Of a stretch of 64,000 bases of DNA, positions 26,251-35,686 are shown in pieces. Within the stretch, counting starts at the first letter, position 1, and each line of letters opens with the position of its first letter. This DNA is from an uncultured Prochlorococcus sp. Its GTDB lineage: Bacteria; Cyanobacteriota; Cyanobacteriia; PCC-6307; Cyanobiaceae. The DNA lies in the NCBI RefSeq assembly GCF_902626525.1, contig NZ_CACOFR010000004.1, positions 66,525-130,524 of the forward strand, read 5' to 3'. Under the pieces are notes generated by a model. The model saw only the letters and a program-made list of their open reading frames with translations, was not told the DNA's origin and did no database searches. The position numbers and the translations under genes were made by a program.

Positions 26251-27321
26251 TTAAAAAGGAGGATTTTGTTCATAAAGGGTATTTGCTTGTTCAATAGATA
26301 GTCTCCCTGAGACACCTAATTTAAGAGAACTCAAATGATTCTTAAATTTGATCCTGAACAAAGCTGCTGCTCCAATCATCGCCGCATTATCTGTACAAAG
26401 ATTAATGGGAGCTAAATGAACTTTAATAGATTTTTTACTAGCTTCACTAATCATCATTTTTCTTAACGTATTATTAGCAGCAACACCCCCAACTACAACA
26501 ACATCATTCAAACAATGATCATTTGCGCATCTTATAGTTCTCTCTACCAATACCTCAGCCACTACTCTCTCAAAACTTGCTGCAATGTCAGGAACTGGGA
26601 CGTTCTTACCATCTGAATTTATTTTTTCAACCAATCTTAGTACAGCAGTTTTGAGACCGCTAAAAGAGAAATCATATTTAAGAAATCCACCTTTTTTGTC
26701 AGAAATCCTACATTTTGGCAGCTTAAATTTGAAAGGGTCACCATTCTTCGCAATCTTTTCAATGGCTGGGCCTCCTGGATAACTAAGACCTAATAATCTA
26801 CCAACCTTATCAAAAGCTTCTCCAGCAGCATCATCAAAACTCTTTCCTAGTCTTTGCATTCCTCTTTTCTCATCAACCTTGATCAATTCAGTATGTCCAC
26901 CACTAACAAGTAAAGTAAGAAAAGATTTCTTTGGATAGTTTTCTGAAAATAGAATTGAAGATAAATGTCCCTCTAAATGATGAATTCCCAAAAATGGCTT
27001 TGAATGTAACATGCAAAGTGATCTTGCAGTAATAGAGCCAATTCGTAAACACCCAACCAATCCAGGCGCTACGGTTGATGCAATATAGTCAAGTTCCTCA
27101 ATTTTAAATTTTGATTGAATTAAAGCCTTTTCTAAGACAAAGGGTAATAATTCCAAGTGCTTTCTAGCTGCAAGTTCAGGAACAACTCCACCCCATTTTG
27201 AATGATCGTCAATTTGAGATGCAATTATATTTGAATGAATTCTGAAAGTATCGCCAATATTAGAAACTATTGAGACAGATGTCTCATCACAACTTGTTTC
27301 AATAGCTAAAACTTTGCGCAT
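26251..27321 (-). CDS. tsaD: tRNA N6-adenosine threonylcarbamoyltransferase
   Basis: TsaD (formerly Gcp/YgjD) transfers threonylcarbamoyl to A37 of ANN-decoding tRNAs as part of the TsaB-D-E complex. AIETSCDETSVSIV opens the ASKHA fold, HLEGHLSSILF holds the HxxxH metal site, LLVSGGHTELI is the phosphate loop, DDAAGEAFDKVGRLLGLSYP follows and VVVGGVAANNTLR comes late. The 356-residue length is standard. The ATG gives MRKVLAIETSC. It is divergent from psaF across a 75-base spacer and followed by hli. Confidence 0.97.
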   Translation of the reverse strand: MRKVLAIETSCDETSVSIVSNIGDTFRIHSNIIASQIDDHSKWGGVVPELAARKHLELLPFVLEKALIQSKFKIEELDYIASTVAPGLVGCLRIGSITARSLCMLHSKPFLGIHHLEGHLSSILFSENYPKKSFLTLLVSGGHTELIKVDEKRGMQRLGKSFDDAAGEAFDKVGRLLGLSYPGGPAIEKIAKNGDPFKFKLPKCRISDKKGGFLKYDFSFSGLKTAVLRLVEKINSDGKNVPVPDIAASFERVVAEVLVERTIRCANDHCLNDVVVVGGVAANNTLRKMMISEASKKSIKVHLAPINLCTDNAAMIGAAALFRIKFKNHLSSLKLGVSGRLSIEQANTLYEQNPPF

Positions 27322-27396
27322 ATTTAATTCAACTTGTCCTATTTTAGTATTAATTTCTTACTTAAAACACTATAAGGGATTTAAAGATTGCAACTT

Positions 27397-27951
27397 ATGA
27401 AATTCTTTTTTTCAATCATAACCGCAGTTTTTCTGTTTCTAGGAATTGCTCCAATTGCTCTAGCGGCTAAAGGGCCTGCTCTTAACGCAGACAGAGCGAG
27501 TACAGAATATACTGCTTCAGCACTCACAAAATGCTCCGAAAATCCTAAATTCATTGAGCGATCAAGTTCTGCAACTACTCAAAAAGACATCGCAAGATTT
27601 GAAAGATATGGAAAAGCATCATGCGGAGATGATGGTCTTCCACATTTAATTATTGGCCCTCCACTTGAGCCATGGGGAGCTTTTTTAAATAGAGGTCATG
27701 AAGGAGATTTACTTATTCCGGGAGTATTGTTCATTTATATTGCGGGAATCATAGGATGGTCCGGCAGAGAGTATTTGATTGAATCTAAAAAGACTAAAAA
27801 TCCCGCAGATCTTGAGATCATCATTGATCTAGACTTGGCTAGAAAATGTCTTATAAAAGGCGCACAATGGCCTCTTCTTGCTAATAAACAAGGTAGAGAT
27901 GGAGATTTAAGAGAAAAGGATAATAATATAACAGTAAACGGTCCTCGATAA
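27397..27951 (+). CDS. psaF: Photosystem I subunit III (PsaF)
   Basis: PsaF is a luminal-side photosystem I subunit with one membrane helix. A signal peptide ([16 protein letters not shown], then APIALA) is followed by mature [23 protein letters not shown] and [14 protein letters not shown] hold the two conserved cysteines. [22 protein letters not shown] is the transmembrane helix near residue 112. I place the start at the ATG at 27397, since the track's TTG at 27388 adds only three residues. The C-terminus ([15 protein letters not shown]) is extended relative to freshwater forms. psaJ follows 29 bases later, forming the usual psaF-psaJ operon. Confidence 0.97.
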   Translation: MKFFFSIITAVFLFLGIAPIALAAKGPALNADRASTEYTASALTKCSENPKFIERSSSATTQKDIARFERYGKASCGDDGLPHLIIGPPLEPWGAFLNRGHEGDLLIPGVLFIYIAGIIGWSGREYLIESKKTKNPADLEIIIDLDLARKCLIKGAQWPLLANKQGRDGDLREKDNNITVNGPR

Positions 27952-27980
27952 AAATCTCTCAAAAACTTTCACACATTCAA

Positions 27981-28115
27981 ATGTTCAAAATTCTAAGCAC
28001 AAAATTTATTAGATCTGCTCCAGTAGTAGCAGCAATCTGGCTCACCATCACTGCAGGAATAATTATTGAATTTAATAGGTTTTTCCCAGACTTATTATTC
28101 CACCCTATGAGCTGA
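27981..28115 (+). CDS. psaJ: Photosystem I subunit IX (PsaJ)
   Basis: This 44-residue gene is too short for the ORF track. [20 protein letters not shown] leads into one membrane helix, [19 protein letters not shown], ending FHPMS. The STAPV-like (RSAPV) N-terminus, the [11 protein letters not shown] segment and the size are diagnostic of PsaJ, which packs beside PsaF in photosystem I. It lies 29 bases downstream of psaF with no terminator between them and 14 bases before the convergent gmk stop. Confidence 0.97.
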   Translation: MFKILSTKFIRSAPVVAAIWLTITAGIIIEFNRFFPDLLFHPMS

Positions 28116-28129
28116 TAAAGAGAGAATAA

Positions 28130-28684
28130 TCAAGTTTGTATTAACTTAATTACTCTATTAGCTGTTTCATCAACATTGTGATTTGTTAATACAAAATCAA
28201 ATTCATTTGAGGCTGAAATCTCATAATTAGCTCTTAAAAGTCTTTTTTTAATTGCCTCTTCTTTTTCTGTACCTCTATTTCTTATTCTTCTCTCCAACTC
28301 TTCTTTATTGGGAGGAAGCAAAAATATTGAAACGCACTCAGGAAACTTTTCTTTGATTTGTTTTGCACCCTCAACTTCAATTTCAAGTAAAACAGTAAAT
28401 CCTTTTTTAATTTTCTCATCGACAGATGATAATGGAGTTCCATAATAGTTTCCAGCAAATTGAGCCCATTCAAGAAAAAGGTTTTGGTCAATCATTTCTT
28501 TAAACCTTTCATGATTCAAAAAAAAATAATTTTCTCCCTCCTTCTCTCCCTCTCTAGGTTGTCTTGTAGTTGCAGATATTGAAAGCCAAATATTTTTATC
28601 TTTACTTAATATTTCTTTAACTACGGTTCCTTTACCCACCCCACTAGGTCCAGTAAGGATAATGAGTTTTTGAGAATTTTTCAT
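28130..28684 (-). CDS. gmk: Guanylate kinase
   Basis: Phosphorylates GMP to GDP. The P-loop ILTGPSGVGKGTVVKEIL (residues 8-25), the signature SISATTRQPREGEKEGENYF near residue 37, GNYYGTPLSSVDEKIKKG and LLEIEVEGAKQIKEKFP are clear. The 184-residue length is normal. The ATG gives MKNSQKLIILTGPSG. It is divergent from the RqcH gene with a 50-base spacer and convergent with psaJ. Confidence 0.96.
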   Translation of the reverse strand: MKNSQKLIILTGPSGVGKGTVVKEILSKDKNIWLSISATTRQPREGEKEGENYFFLNHERFKEMIDQNLFLEWAQFAGNYYGTPLSSVDEKIKKGFTVLLEIEVEGAKQIKEKFPECVSIFLLPPNKEELERRIRNRGTEKEEAIKKRLLRANYEISASNEFDFVLTNHNVDETANRVIKLIQT

Positions 28685-28734
28685 ATTAAAATTTTTACAG
28701 TAAAATAAACTTCTTGTGAATTAAAAAAGAAATA

Positions 28735-30459
28735 ATGCAAAAAGGCGTGCCTCAAATAATGGATATTACATCTATTAGATCAATCTTGCATTATTTATCA
28801 AAAAATATTTTACCTACAAAGTTTGAAACTGCTCAACAACCAGAACCTAATACAATTCAATTATGTTTCAGAGGTGTTAATTCTCAAACTTGGTTAGAAG
28901 TTTCATGGAATGGTGAATCTCCTAGAATACTCAAGATAAATAAGCCAGAAAAGATAGGAAGAGAAAGTACACTCTCTAAACAAATAAGATATGGATTAAA
29001 GTACATGGCTTTAATTTCAATTAATCAAGATGATTTCGAGAGAGTTATAAAATTTGGTTTTGCAAAAAAGCCTGGGGATGAAATTTGCAAGTATTTAATT
29101 TTTGAGTTGATGGGAAAACATAGTAATATTTTTTATTTGGATAATAAGCAAAAAATAATCGCAGTAGGGAAACAAATCAACTCAAATCAATCCAGTTTTA
29201 GAACAATTTCAACAGGCTCAATTTATTCTGACCCTCCAGTAAATCTTAAAAAAAAACCTAGAGAAGATGAATCTTTTCAATCGTGGAAAGACTCAATTTC
29301 AACAGTGCCTGAATCTTTAAAATTTTGTTTAGTAAATACCTATCAAGGTGTAAGCCCAATTTTAACAAAACAATTGGAGGTATTTAGTAATGCTAACGAA
29401 TCGGAAATAATGGAAAAAAATATTGATTTCATTAGTGATGAGGACTTAAACGAAATATTTAAAAGTTGGAAGATATGGATAAAGAGGTTTAAAAATAATA
29501 ACTTTAACTTTTCTATATTTAATAAATTTTTTTATTGCGTTTGGTTTTTAGATAAAGAAATAAACTATAGAAATAAAATAGATTTGTGTACCGGTATAGA
29601 AAATTATTATGATTATCACTTAAAAAAAAAGAAATTTGAACTACTAGTCAATAAAATAGAAGGGATAATTTTCAAACAAACAAATACTGAAAAGAAGAAT
29701 TTAAATTTTCAATATAATCTCCTTTTAAAATCTGAAAACTACGAACTATACAAAGAAAAAGCTGATAAGATATTTTCTACAAATGAGATCAAAAAACAAG
29801 ATATCATAAAAGGACAAAAACTATATAAAAAGTCAAAAAAACTAAAAAGATCTAGAGAATTGATAAAAGAAAGACTAATTATTTACAAAAATAATATTAA
29901 TAGATTGGATGAATTTACTACACTTTTGGAAAATTTAAATTCTTTAAATGATGAAGAATTTTTTATAAAAATTAAACTACTTGAAGAAATTATGGAAGAA
30001 ATATGTAATGAATTTAATATTAATTTCAAGAGGAATAGAGAAGACAGAAAAAGTAGATCTCAGATACAATCTTCACCAATTCAAATTGCAACTCCTTCAG
30101 GATTGAAGGTCCAAATAGGGAGAAATATGAGGCAAAATGATTTAATAAGTTTTAAGTTTTCAAAAAAAGGAGATCTTTGGTTTCATGCGCAGGAATCACC
30201 GGGAAGTCATGTTGTTTTAAAGTCTTCATCTCAAGTTGCATCTGAAAAAGATCTTCAAATAGCTGCAGATTTAGCTGCTTTGTTTAGTAGAGCGAAAAGA
30301 AACATTAAAGTTCCAATTAACTTAGTAAAGATAAAAGATTTGCAAAAAATAAAAAAAGGAGGACCAGGATGCGTTTCCTTTAAAAATAAAGAGATTATTT
30401 GGGGGAATCCTACAAGAGGAGAAGAATATATTAAAAAAAATCTTAAAAGAGCAATTTAG
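28735..30459 (+). CDS. NFACT family ribosome quality-control protein (RqcH/Rqc2-like)
   Basis: Homologous to bacterial RqcH (older name fibronectin-binding protein A), which binds obstructed 50S subunits with peptidyl-tRNA and recruits tRNA-Ala to add an alanine tail that marks the peptide for degradation. The N-terminal NFACT-N domain contains LIFELMGKHSNIFYLDNK near residue 122. A long coiled-coil-like middle (roughly residues 270-430, rich in Lys and Glu) follows. The C-terminal NFACT-R domain contains KGDLWFHAQESPGSHVVLKS near residue 480. The 574-residue length is usual. The ATG at 28735 is taken; MDITSIRSILHYL eight codons later is an equally good start. Confidence 0.88.
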   Translation: MQKGVPQIMDITSIRSILHYLSKNILPTKFETAQQPEPNTIQLCFRGVNSQTWLEVSWNGESPRILKINKPEKIGRESTLSKQIRYGLKYMALISINQDDFERVIKFGFAKKPGDEICKYLIFELMGKHSNIFYLDNKQKIIAVGKQINSNQSSFRTISTGSIYSDPPVNLKKKPREDESFQSWKDSISTVPESLKFCLVNTYQGVSPILTKQLEVFSNANESEIMEKNIDFISDEDLNEIFKSWKIWIKRFKNNNFNFSIFNKFFYCVWFLDKEINYRNKIDLCTGIENYYDYHLKKKKFELLVNKIEGIIFKQTNTEKKNLNFQYNLLLKSENYELYKEKADKIFSTNEIKKQDIIKGQKLYKKSKKLKRSRELIKERLIIYKNNINRLDEFTTLLENLNSLNDEEFFIKIKLLEEIMEEICNEFNINFKRNREDRKSRSQIQSSPIQIATPSGLKVQIGRNMRQNDLISFKFSKKGDLWFHAQESPGSHVVLKSSSQVASEKDLQIAADLAALFSRAKRNIKVPINLVKIKDLQKIKKGGPGCVSFKNKEIIWGNPTRGEEYIKKNLKRAI

Positions 30460-30487
30460 TTTATAATAAAAAAAATTTTAAATCTAA

Positions 30488-30748
30488 ATGCTTGATTTTC
30501 TTTTGGGTACTCATGAATTTTTAGGGAATCATAGTTTTCCAGAATTTATAGTTGGATATCTGTTTGGCGCTGCATTAATAATTGGAGCACCAACTGTTTT
30601 CCTATTACTTGCATTTGTAAGCGCCCTAATGAAAACAAATGGGAAAATGGGTGGTTATAGAGAATATGAAACTTACGGTGAATCATCTTTAAATGATGCT
30701 CCTCCCTTCTTATTACCAGATCCAACTAATCCTAAGTTGAGCAAATAA
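30488..30748 (+). CDS. Small single-helix membrane protein, function unknown
   Basis: An 86-residue protein with one strong membrane helix (FIVGYLFGAALIIGAPTVFLLLAFVSAL, residues ~21-48). The short N-terminus is FLLGTHEFLGNHSFP. The polar C-terminus contains GGYREYETYGESS and ends DPTNPKLSK. A tidy N-terminus, one helix and a proline-rich tail are reminiscent of small photosynthetic-complex subunits, but I do not recognise it. It is in line with rqcH (28 bases) and tatC (80 bases). The ATG start is clear. Confidence 0.75.
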   Translation: MLDFLLGTHEFLGNHSFPEFIVGYLFGAALIIGAPTVFLLLAFVSALMKTNGKMGGYREYETYGESSLNDAPPFLLPDPTNPKLSK

Positions 30749-30828
30749 TTAATTTTACCGAGAAATAAATTTGAAATTTGGCGAAAGTGATTTTAAAACT
30801 TTTCTAACAAAATCTTTATTAAACAATA

Positions 30829-31587
30829 ATGAAAGGTAGAGGTCAAAGCAAAAATGAATTATCTGATTCGATGACTTTTAGTGAGCATTTAGAGGAGCTT
30901 CGTCAAAGGATATTAAACTCAATTTACTCAATACTTATATCAATATTTTTTAGTTTTTTAATCATAAAGCCATTAATATCTTTTTTAGAAATTCCAGCTG
31001 GTGATATACATTTGCTACAACTTGCTCCAGGAGAGTTTTTATTTGTCGCTATTAAAGTTGCGGGTTATAGCGGATTAATAGTCTCTATGCCGTATATTTT
31101 TTATCAAATAATATTATTCATTTCCCCAGGATTAACAAAACAAGAAAAAAAACTTATCTTTCCCGCGGTTTTTGGTTCAGGTATTCTATTTTTTATTGGA
31201 TTAATTTTTTCTTGGTGGATATTAGTTCCTGCTGCCATAAATTTCTTTATTACTTTCGGAGCTGACATTGTTGAACCAACTTGGTCGATAGAGAGATATT
31301 TTGATTTTGTTCTTTTATTAATGTCAAGTACTGCATTAGCTTTTCAGTTGCCAGTATTACAATTTATTCTTGGTTCTCTTGGAATAATCTCTACAGAAAA
31401 AATGATTTCGAATTGGAAAATAGTTGTTATCACCTCTGCAATCTTATCTGCAGTAATTACCCCTTCTACAGATCCATTGACAATGTCATTACTATCTATA
31501 TCTATTGTATTTTTATTTTTTGTCGGTACCGGATTGACTTACTTATCAGAAAGTCTTAAATCAAAAACTCTTTCATCCTCTCATTAA
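30829..31587 (+). CDS. tatC: Sec-independent protein translocase TatC
   Basis: TatC is the receptor component of the twin-arginine translocon, which exports folded proteins such as the Rieske protein encoded just downstream. MTFSEHLEELRQRILNS is the cytoplasmic N-terminal signal-binding region and six hydrophobic helices follow. LAPGEFLFVAIKVAGYSGL and the PxxxYQ-like SMPYIFYQIILFISPGL are conserved family blocks. The 252-residue length is normal. The ATG at 30829 fits. Its last 32 bases overlap the end of the convergent DUF3067 gene. Confidence 0.95.
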   Translation: MKGRGQSKNELSDSMTFSEHLEELRQRILNSIYSILISIFFSFLIIKPLISFLEIPAGDIHLLQLAPGEFLFVAIKVAGYSGLIVSMPYIFYQIILFISPGLTKQEKKLIFPAVFGSGILFFIGLIFSWWILVPAAINFFITFGADIVEPTWSIERYFDFVLLLMSSTALAFQLPVLQFILGSLGIISTEKMISNWKIVVITSAILSAVITPSTDPLTMSLLSISIVFLFFVGTGLTYLSESLKSKTLSSSH

Positions 31588-31873
31588 CATTCAATTGCAA
31601 GCTGACTGCTCTTCCTAACCTTGGCCTAGCATTTACTTTTTTTAGCCATTGCCTAACTTCCTCTGAATATCCACATCTATTTAAAATCTCGATTTTATCA
31701 GCTATTGATTTTTTATATTCAACTTCACTTAAAGGGAATGATTCTTGGCCAAGGAATCCCCACATCATTTGAAAATATAAAAATTTACCTCTTCTAAATA
31801 GTTTAAAGTCATATTTTTTACCCCAGCGATGAATCAAATAATGAATAACTTCATCGACTAGTAATGGTTTCAT
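31556..31873 (-). CDS. DUF3067 family protein
   Basis: A 105-residue soluble protein characteristic of the DUF3067 family of cyanobacteria and plastids. Features are the N-terminal LLVDEVIHYLIHRWGKKYD, FKLFRRGKFLYFQMMWGFLG and a C-terminal VNARPRLGRAVSLQLNV. The WGKKYD and FFQMMW-type aromatic clusters are conserved in character. The molecular function is not known to me. It lies between tatC and petC on the opposite strand and overlaps tatC by 32 bases at the 3' end. Confidence 0.88.
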   Translation of the reverse strand: MKPLLVDEVIHYLIHRWGKKYDFKLFRRGKFLYFQMMWGFLGQESFPLSEVEYKKSIADKIEILNRCGYSEEVRQWLKKVNARPRLGRAVSLQLNVNERMKEFLI

Positions 31874-31993
31874 TTAAATCAATTAAATAATTCCGAAAGT
31901 TTTACTTTAAATTATTAAAAGTCCTATCTATTTGCAACAGAAATTGTGCAATTTGATTCATAATAACTAATAAATAACAGAACCAAGTAGCGA

Positions 31994-32530
31994 ATGACTC
32001 AATTAAGTTCCAATGATGTCCCTTCAATGGGACGAAGGCAATTTATGAATCTTCTTACATTTGGTACTGCAACTGGTGTAGCTTTAGGAGCTCTTTACCC
32101 CGTAGCAAATTATTTCATGCCTTTAAGAGCAGGCGGAGGCGGTGGGGGTACTTCAGCTAAAGATGAATTAGGGAATCCAATCACTAAGACAGGTTGGTTG
32201 GAAACCCATCAAGCGGGAGACAGGAGTCTAGTTCAAGGTCTAAAAGGAGATCCAACATATCTAATAGTTAATGAGGAAGGAGGAATAGGAGAATTTGGCT
32301 TAAATGCAATTTGTACCCATTTAGGTTGCGTTGTCCCATGGGATAGTGGTGCTAATAAATTTATATGTCCCTGTCATGGCAGCCAGTATGATACCAATGG
32401 GAAGGTGGTAAGAGGTCCTGCTCCTTTATCTTTAGCACTAGCTCATGTCGATATTCAAGATGATGCTGTACTTGTTAAACAGTGGTCAGAAACTGACTTT
32501 AGAACTAATGAAAATCCATGGTGGGCATAA
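31994..32530 (+). CDS. petC: Cytochrome b6f Rieske iron-sulfur subunit
   Basis: Carries the 2Fe-2S cluster of the cytochrome b6f complex. A Tat-type N-terminus ([20 protein letters not shown]) forms the membrane anchor, then a glycine hinge (GGGGGGTSA) and the soluble domain with the two cluster motifs [10 protein letters not shown] and CPCHGSQY. The 178-residue length is normal. The ATG gives [17 protein letters not shown]. petA follows after two bases, so the two form one operon. Confidence 0.98.
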   Translation: MTQLSSNDVPSMGRRQFMNLLTFGTATGVALGALYPVANYFMPLRAGGGGGGTSAKDELGNPITKTGWLETHQAGDRSLVQGLKGDPTYLIVNEEGGIGEFGLNAICTHLGCVVPWDSGANKFICPCHGSQYDTNGKVVRGPAPLSLALAHVDIQDDAVLVKQWSETDFRTNENPWWA

Positions 32531-32532
32531 AA

Positions 32533-33486
32533 ATGACTGATCTTAAAAATCAAATTATGAAAAAAATAACTTTTTTTATTTGCACTCTGCTCTTCATTTC
32601 GAGTATTTTATTTTATCCTAGGATCACTTTTGCTTATCCATTTTGGGCTCAGCAAAACTACGAATCCCCAAGAGAAGCTACAGGGAAGATAGTCTGCGCA
32701 AATTGTCATCTAGCTCAAATGCCAACTATTGCGGAGGTTCCTCAATCGGTTGGTGCTAATAGTGTTTTCAAAGCTGTTGTCAAAATCCCTTACAAAAATG
32801 ACTTAAAAGAAATTGGTGCAGATGGTTCTGAAGTCCCATTACAAGTTGGAGCCGTTGTAATGTTGCCTGATGGCTTCAAACTTGCACCCCAAGAAAGATG
32901 GACTGAAGAAATCAAAGAAGAGACAGAAGGGGTTTATTTCACTAATTACAGTGAAGAAAAAGACAATATCATAATTGTTGGTCCTTTACCTGGCGATACT
33001 AATAAAGAAATAGTTTTTCCAGTACTTTCCCCTGATCCATTAACTAATAAAGAATATCACTATGGGAAATACTCATTACATATAGGAGGTAACAGAGGCA
33101 GAGGCCAAGTCTATCCAACTGGAGACAAAAGCAACAATGTGATATTTACCTCATCTACTACAGGAACTATTAACTCAATAGAAGCAATTGAAGATGGTAG
33201 CTACAATATCAATATAGAGAAAGAAAATGGTGAGATCACTTCTGAAACTATACCTGCCGGTCCTCAACTTATTGTGAAAGCTCAAGACAAAATCAATGCA
33301 GGTGACCCCCTTACTAATGATCCTAACGTGGGGGGCTTTGGACAATTAGATGCTGAAGTTGTACTTCAGAGCCCTTATAGAGTAATTGGCTTAATTGCAT
33401 TCTTTATTGGTGTAGGTTTAACTCAAATTCTTCTAGTGTTAAAGAAAAAACAGGTAGAAAAGGTGCAGGCAGCAGAGGGTATTTAA
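32533..33486 (+). CDS. petA: Cytochrome f
   Basis: The c-type cytochrome of the b6f complex. The signal peptide ([18 protein letters not shown]) ends with [12 protein letters not shown]; the Tyr after AFA is the N-terminal heme ligand. The heme attachment site is [29 protein letters not shown] is the C-terminal membrane helix followed by [17 protein letters not shown]. The track starts at 32518 inside petC, but I choose the ATG at 32533 ([11 protein letters not shown]) just after the petC stop, giving 317 residues. A further ATG eight codons later (MKKITFF) is also possible. Confidence 0.97.
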   Translation: MTDLKNQIMKKITFFICTLLFISSILFYPRITFAYPFWAQQNYESPREATGKIVCANCHLAQMPTIAEVPQSVGANSVFKAVVKIPYKNDLKEIGADGSEVPLQVGAVVMLPDGFKLAPQERWTEEIKEETEGVYFTNYSEEKDNIIIVGPLPGDTNKEIVFPVLSPDPLTNKEYHYGKYSLHIGGNRGRGQVYPTGDKSNNVIFTSSTTGTINSIEAIEDGSYNINIEKENGEITSETIPAGPQLIVKAQDKINAGDPLTNDPNVGGFGQLDAEVVLQSPYRVIGLIAFFIGVGLTQILLVLKKKQVEKVQAAEGI

Positions 33487-33497
33487 GTTTCTTTTAA

Positions 33498-34391
33498 ATG
33501 CTTATATTTCAAGCTTTTATACAATCTCCAGGAGAAACATTTTTAAATTTTGGTTTTCTAAATATTAGATGGTATGGCTTGCTTATTTCGATTTCAGTCT
33601 TAATAGGCCTATTTATCTCTAAAAAACTTGCAAAGGAAAGAAACATTAATCCAGAATACATAAGCGAGATACTACCATCATTAATAATTTTTTCGATTAT
33701 TGGAGCAAGAACTTATTACGTGATTTTTGAGTGGAGGCAATATAGTGGAGTTAACTTTTTTACTTCTTTAGAAATATTTAATAACACCATTCAAATTCCT
33801 TCTTTTCTTGCAGTTTGGGAAGGGGGAATAGCAATTCATGGAGGGTTAATTGGAGGATTATTTTCAATAATCTATTTCTGTAAGTCAAAAAAAATACATT
33901 TAAAAACTTTTATAGATATTTTAATTCCCTCAATTATTCTTGGACAATCTATAGGAAGGTGGGGTAATTTTTTCAATAATGAAGCTTTTGGGGTCCCAAC
34001 AAATTTACCTTGGAAATTATTTATTCCTGTCCAAAATAGGCCTTTAGAATTTATAAATTACGAATTCTTTCATCCTACATTTCTCTATGAGTCGTTGTGG
34101 AATTGCCTGGTTTTCATACTCCTAATTATTATTTTTAATAAACAAACCAAAACAGATATCGTCAGACCTGGATTTATAAGCTGTCTTTATCTAGTAAGTT
34201 ATAGCTTTGGAAGATTTTGGATAGAGGGGTTAAGAATTGACCCTCTATGTATTGGTGGAATTCCACCTTTCTGTAGTGGAGGAATAAGAATGGCTCAATT
34301 TATAAGTATTTTTCTATTTTCCTCTGGCTTAATTGGAATATTTTTTTTAAAATTAAGGACATATAGTGGTAAGAAAAGAAAGGATGAGTAA
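33498..34391 (+). CDS. lgt: Prolipoprotein diacylglyceryl transferase
   Basis: Transfers diacylglycerol from phosphatidylglycerol to the lipobox cysteine of prolipoproteins. Seven or so hydrophobic helices are present with the family signature [19 protein letters not shown] near residue 147, [13 protein letters not shown] near the N-terminus, [11 protein letters not shown] and the late [16 protein letters not shown]. The 297-residue length is normal. The ATG gives [13 protein letters not shown], 11 bases after petA. Its stop overlaps the start of cobM by eight bases. Likely clients in this window are the two lipoprotein-like genes near 53-56 kb. Confidence 0.96.
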   Translation: MLIFQAFIQSPGETFLNFGFLNIRWYGLLISISVLIGLFISKKLAKERNINPEYISEILPSLIIFSIIGARTYYVIFEWRQYSGVNFFTSLEIFNNTIQIPSFLAVWEGGIAIHGGLIGGLFSIIYFCKSKKIHLKTFIDILIPSIILGQSIGRWGNFFNNEAFGVPTNLPWKLFIPVQNRPLEFINYEFFHPTFLYESLWNCLVFILLIIIFNKQTKTDIVRPGFISCLYLVSYSFGRFWIEGLRIDPLCIGGIPPFCSGGIRMAQFISIFLFSSGLIGIFFLKLRTYSGKKRKDE

Positions 34392-35139
34392 AAAAATATC
34401 CTTTATTGGAGTTGGTCCTGGAGATCCAGATTTATTAACTTTAAAAGCATTAAAAAAGATAAAATCGGCAGATATTATTATTTGGACTGATTCTCTTATT
34501 CCTGAGAAGATTTTAGATTTTTCAAAAGAAGGTTCTGAAAAAATAAAAACAAGTTCGCTCACCTTAGAGCAAATCACCTCAGTGATGATAGAAAAATTTC
34601 ATGCAGGCAAAACTGTTATAAGATTGCATGATGGAGACCCTTGTCTTTTTGGAGCAATAAGAGAACAAATAGAAATTTTAAAAAAAGAAAAAATTGGAAT
34701 TGAAGTTGTCCCTGGTGTAAGTGCTTTTCAAGTAGCTGCAGCATATCATGAAACTGAGTTAACTATTCCTGACATAACGCAAACAATAATTTTAACTAGA
34801 TCGGATGGACGAACAGCCATGCCTGAAAAAGAATCTCTAAAAGATCTTGCAAAACATAATTCCTCTTTATGTCTTTATCTAAGTGCTAGACATGTAAAAA
34901 AGTCTCAAGAAACTTTATTAGAATTTTACCCCCCAGACACTAAGGTTATTGTTGGATTCAGAGTGTCTTGGGATGACGGTTGGACATCATTAATAGATTT
35001 AAAAGATATGGAAAAATTTTCTACTGAAAAAAAATTAATTAGAACAACTATTTATATAATTAGCCCAGCAATAAGCAATTTTCAAAACAGATCTAATTTG
35101 TATAATCCATCCTATAAACATCTTTTTAGAAATAAATAG
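34384..35139 (+). CDS. cobM: Precorrin-4 C11-methyltransferase (CobM/CbiF)
   Basis: An S-adenosylmethionine-dependent tetrapyrrole methylase of corrin synthesis. [18 protein letters not shown] is the N-terminal phosphate/SAM loop, [18 protein letters not shown] near residue 84 and [13 protein letters not shown] near residue 109 are typical of CobM/CbiF, and [11 protein letters not shown] comes late. The ATG at 34384 fits the family better than the track's 34366. It gives 251 residues and an eight-base overlap with lgt, suggesting coupling. Whether it uses the cobalt-early or cobalt-late route cannot be told from this gene alone. cobT lies 19 kb away. Confidence 0.93.
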   Translation: MSKKISFIGVGPGDPDLLTLKALKKIKSADIIIWTDSLIPEKILDFSKEGSEKIKTSSLTLEQITSVMIEKFHAGKTVIRLHDGDPCLFGAIREQIEILKKEKIGIEVVPGVSAFQVAAAYHETELTIPDITQTIILTRSDGRTAMPEKESLKDLAKHNSSLCLYLSARHVKKSQETLLEFYPPDTKVIVGFRVSWDDGWTSLIDLKDMEKFSTEKKLIRTTIYIISPAISNFQNRSNLYNPSYKHLFRNK

Positions 35140-35194
35140 TCTTAAAGTTGATAGAAAAATATTAATTACTATAATTAGAAAAAATTTACTTGCT

Positions 35195-35686
35195 TTGGAA
35201 GAAATAAAATCTTTTACAGAAGACAAAAATGAAAGAGAAAATTCCTCTTTAAAGAGAATTGGAAATTTCATTAGAGAGGCAAGGTTAAGTAGAAATCAAT
35301 CTATTGAAGAACTGGCATCTGATTTAAAAATCGGAGCACACCAACTTAAAGCAATAGAGGAAGGCATCGAAGAAACTCTCCCTGAGAAAGTTTTCGTCAA
35401 AGCAATGGTTCGAAGGATTGCACAGAAGCTAAAACTTGATACAGAATTTATAATGGAAGAATTTAATACAGATAGGAGAGAGGTGAAAATTGAAGAAATA
35501 GTTGAAGAAGTTGAAAAAAAAGCTCTTAAATCTAAACAATCTAAGAATATGAATCCACTAGGTTTTGGAATATTTATTTTAGTTTCAGGACTCCTTGGTT
35601 TGATTGCCTCTTTCTTTATTTTCAATTTAATTTCAGAGCATTTTTATAATCAAGTCCCAAAACAAGAATTTATTAAAAAAAACTAA
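35195..35686 (+). CDS. RodZ-like helix-turn-helix membrane protein
   Basis: A 163-residue protein with an N-terminal xenobiotic-type HTH (FIREARLSRNQSIEELASDL and ALEKVFVKAMVRR-like LPEKVFVKAMVRRIA). A charged linker (EEFNTDRREVKIEEIVEEVE) and one membrane helix (GFGIFILVSGLLGLIASFFIF, about residues 128-148) follow. This is the cytoplasmic and membrane part of RodZ, which links MreB to the cell wall machinery. Only about 15 residues lie beyond the helix, so the periplasmic domain of classical RodZ is absent. The start is TTG. It stands 55 bases after cobM and abuts the end of convergent ppx. Confidence 0.82.
   Translation: MEEIKSFTEDKNERENSSLKRIGNFIREARLSRNQSIEELASDLKIGAHQLKAIEEGIEETLPEKVFVKAMVRRIAQKLKLDTEFIMEEFNTDRREVKIEEIVEEVEKKALKSKQSKNMNPLGFGIFILVSGLLGLIASFFIFNLISEHFYNQVPKQEFIKKN

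Noticed and set aside
35296-35625. 109-residue - ORF opposite the RodZ-like gene
   Set aside because: Serine/isoleucine-rich shadow of the coding strand.
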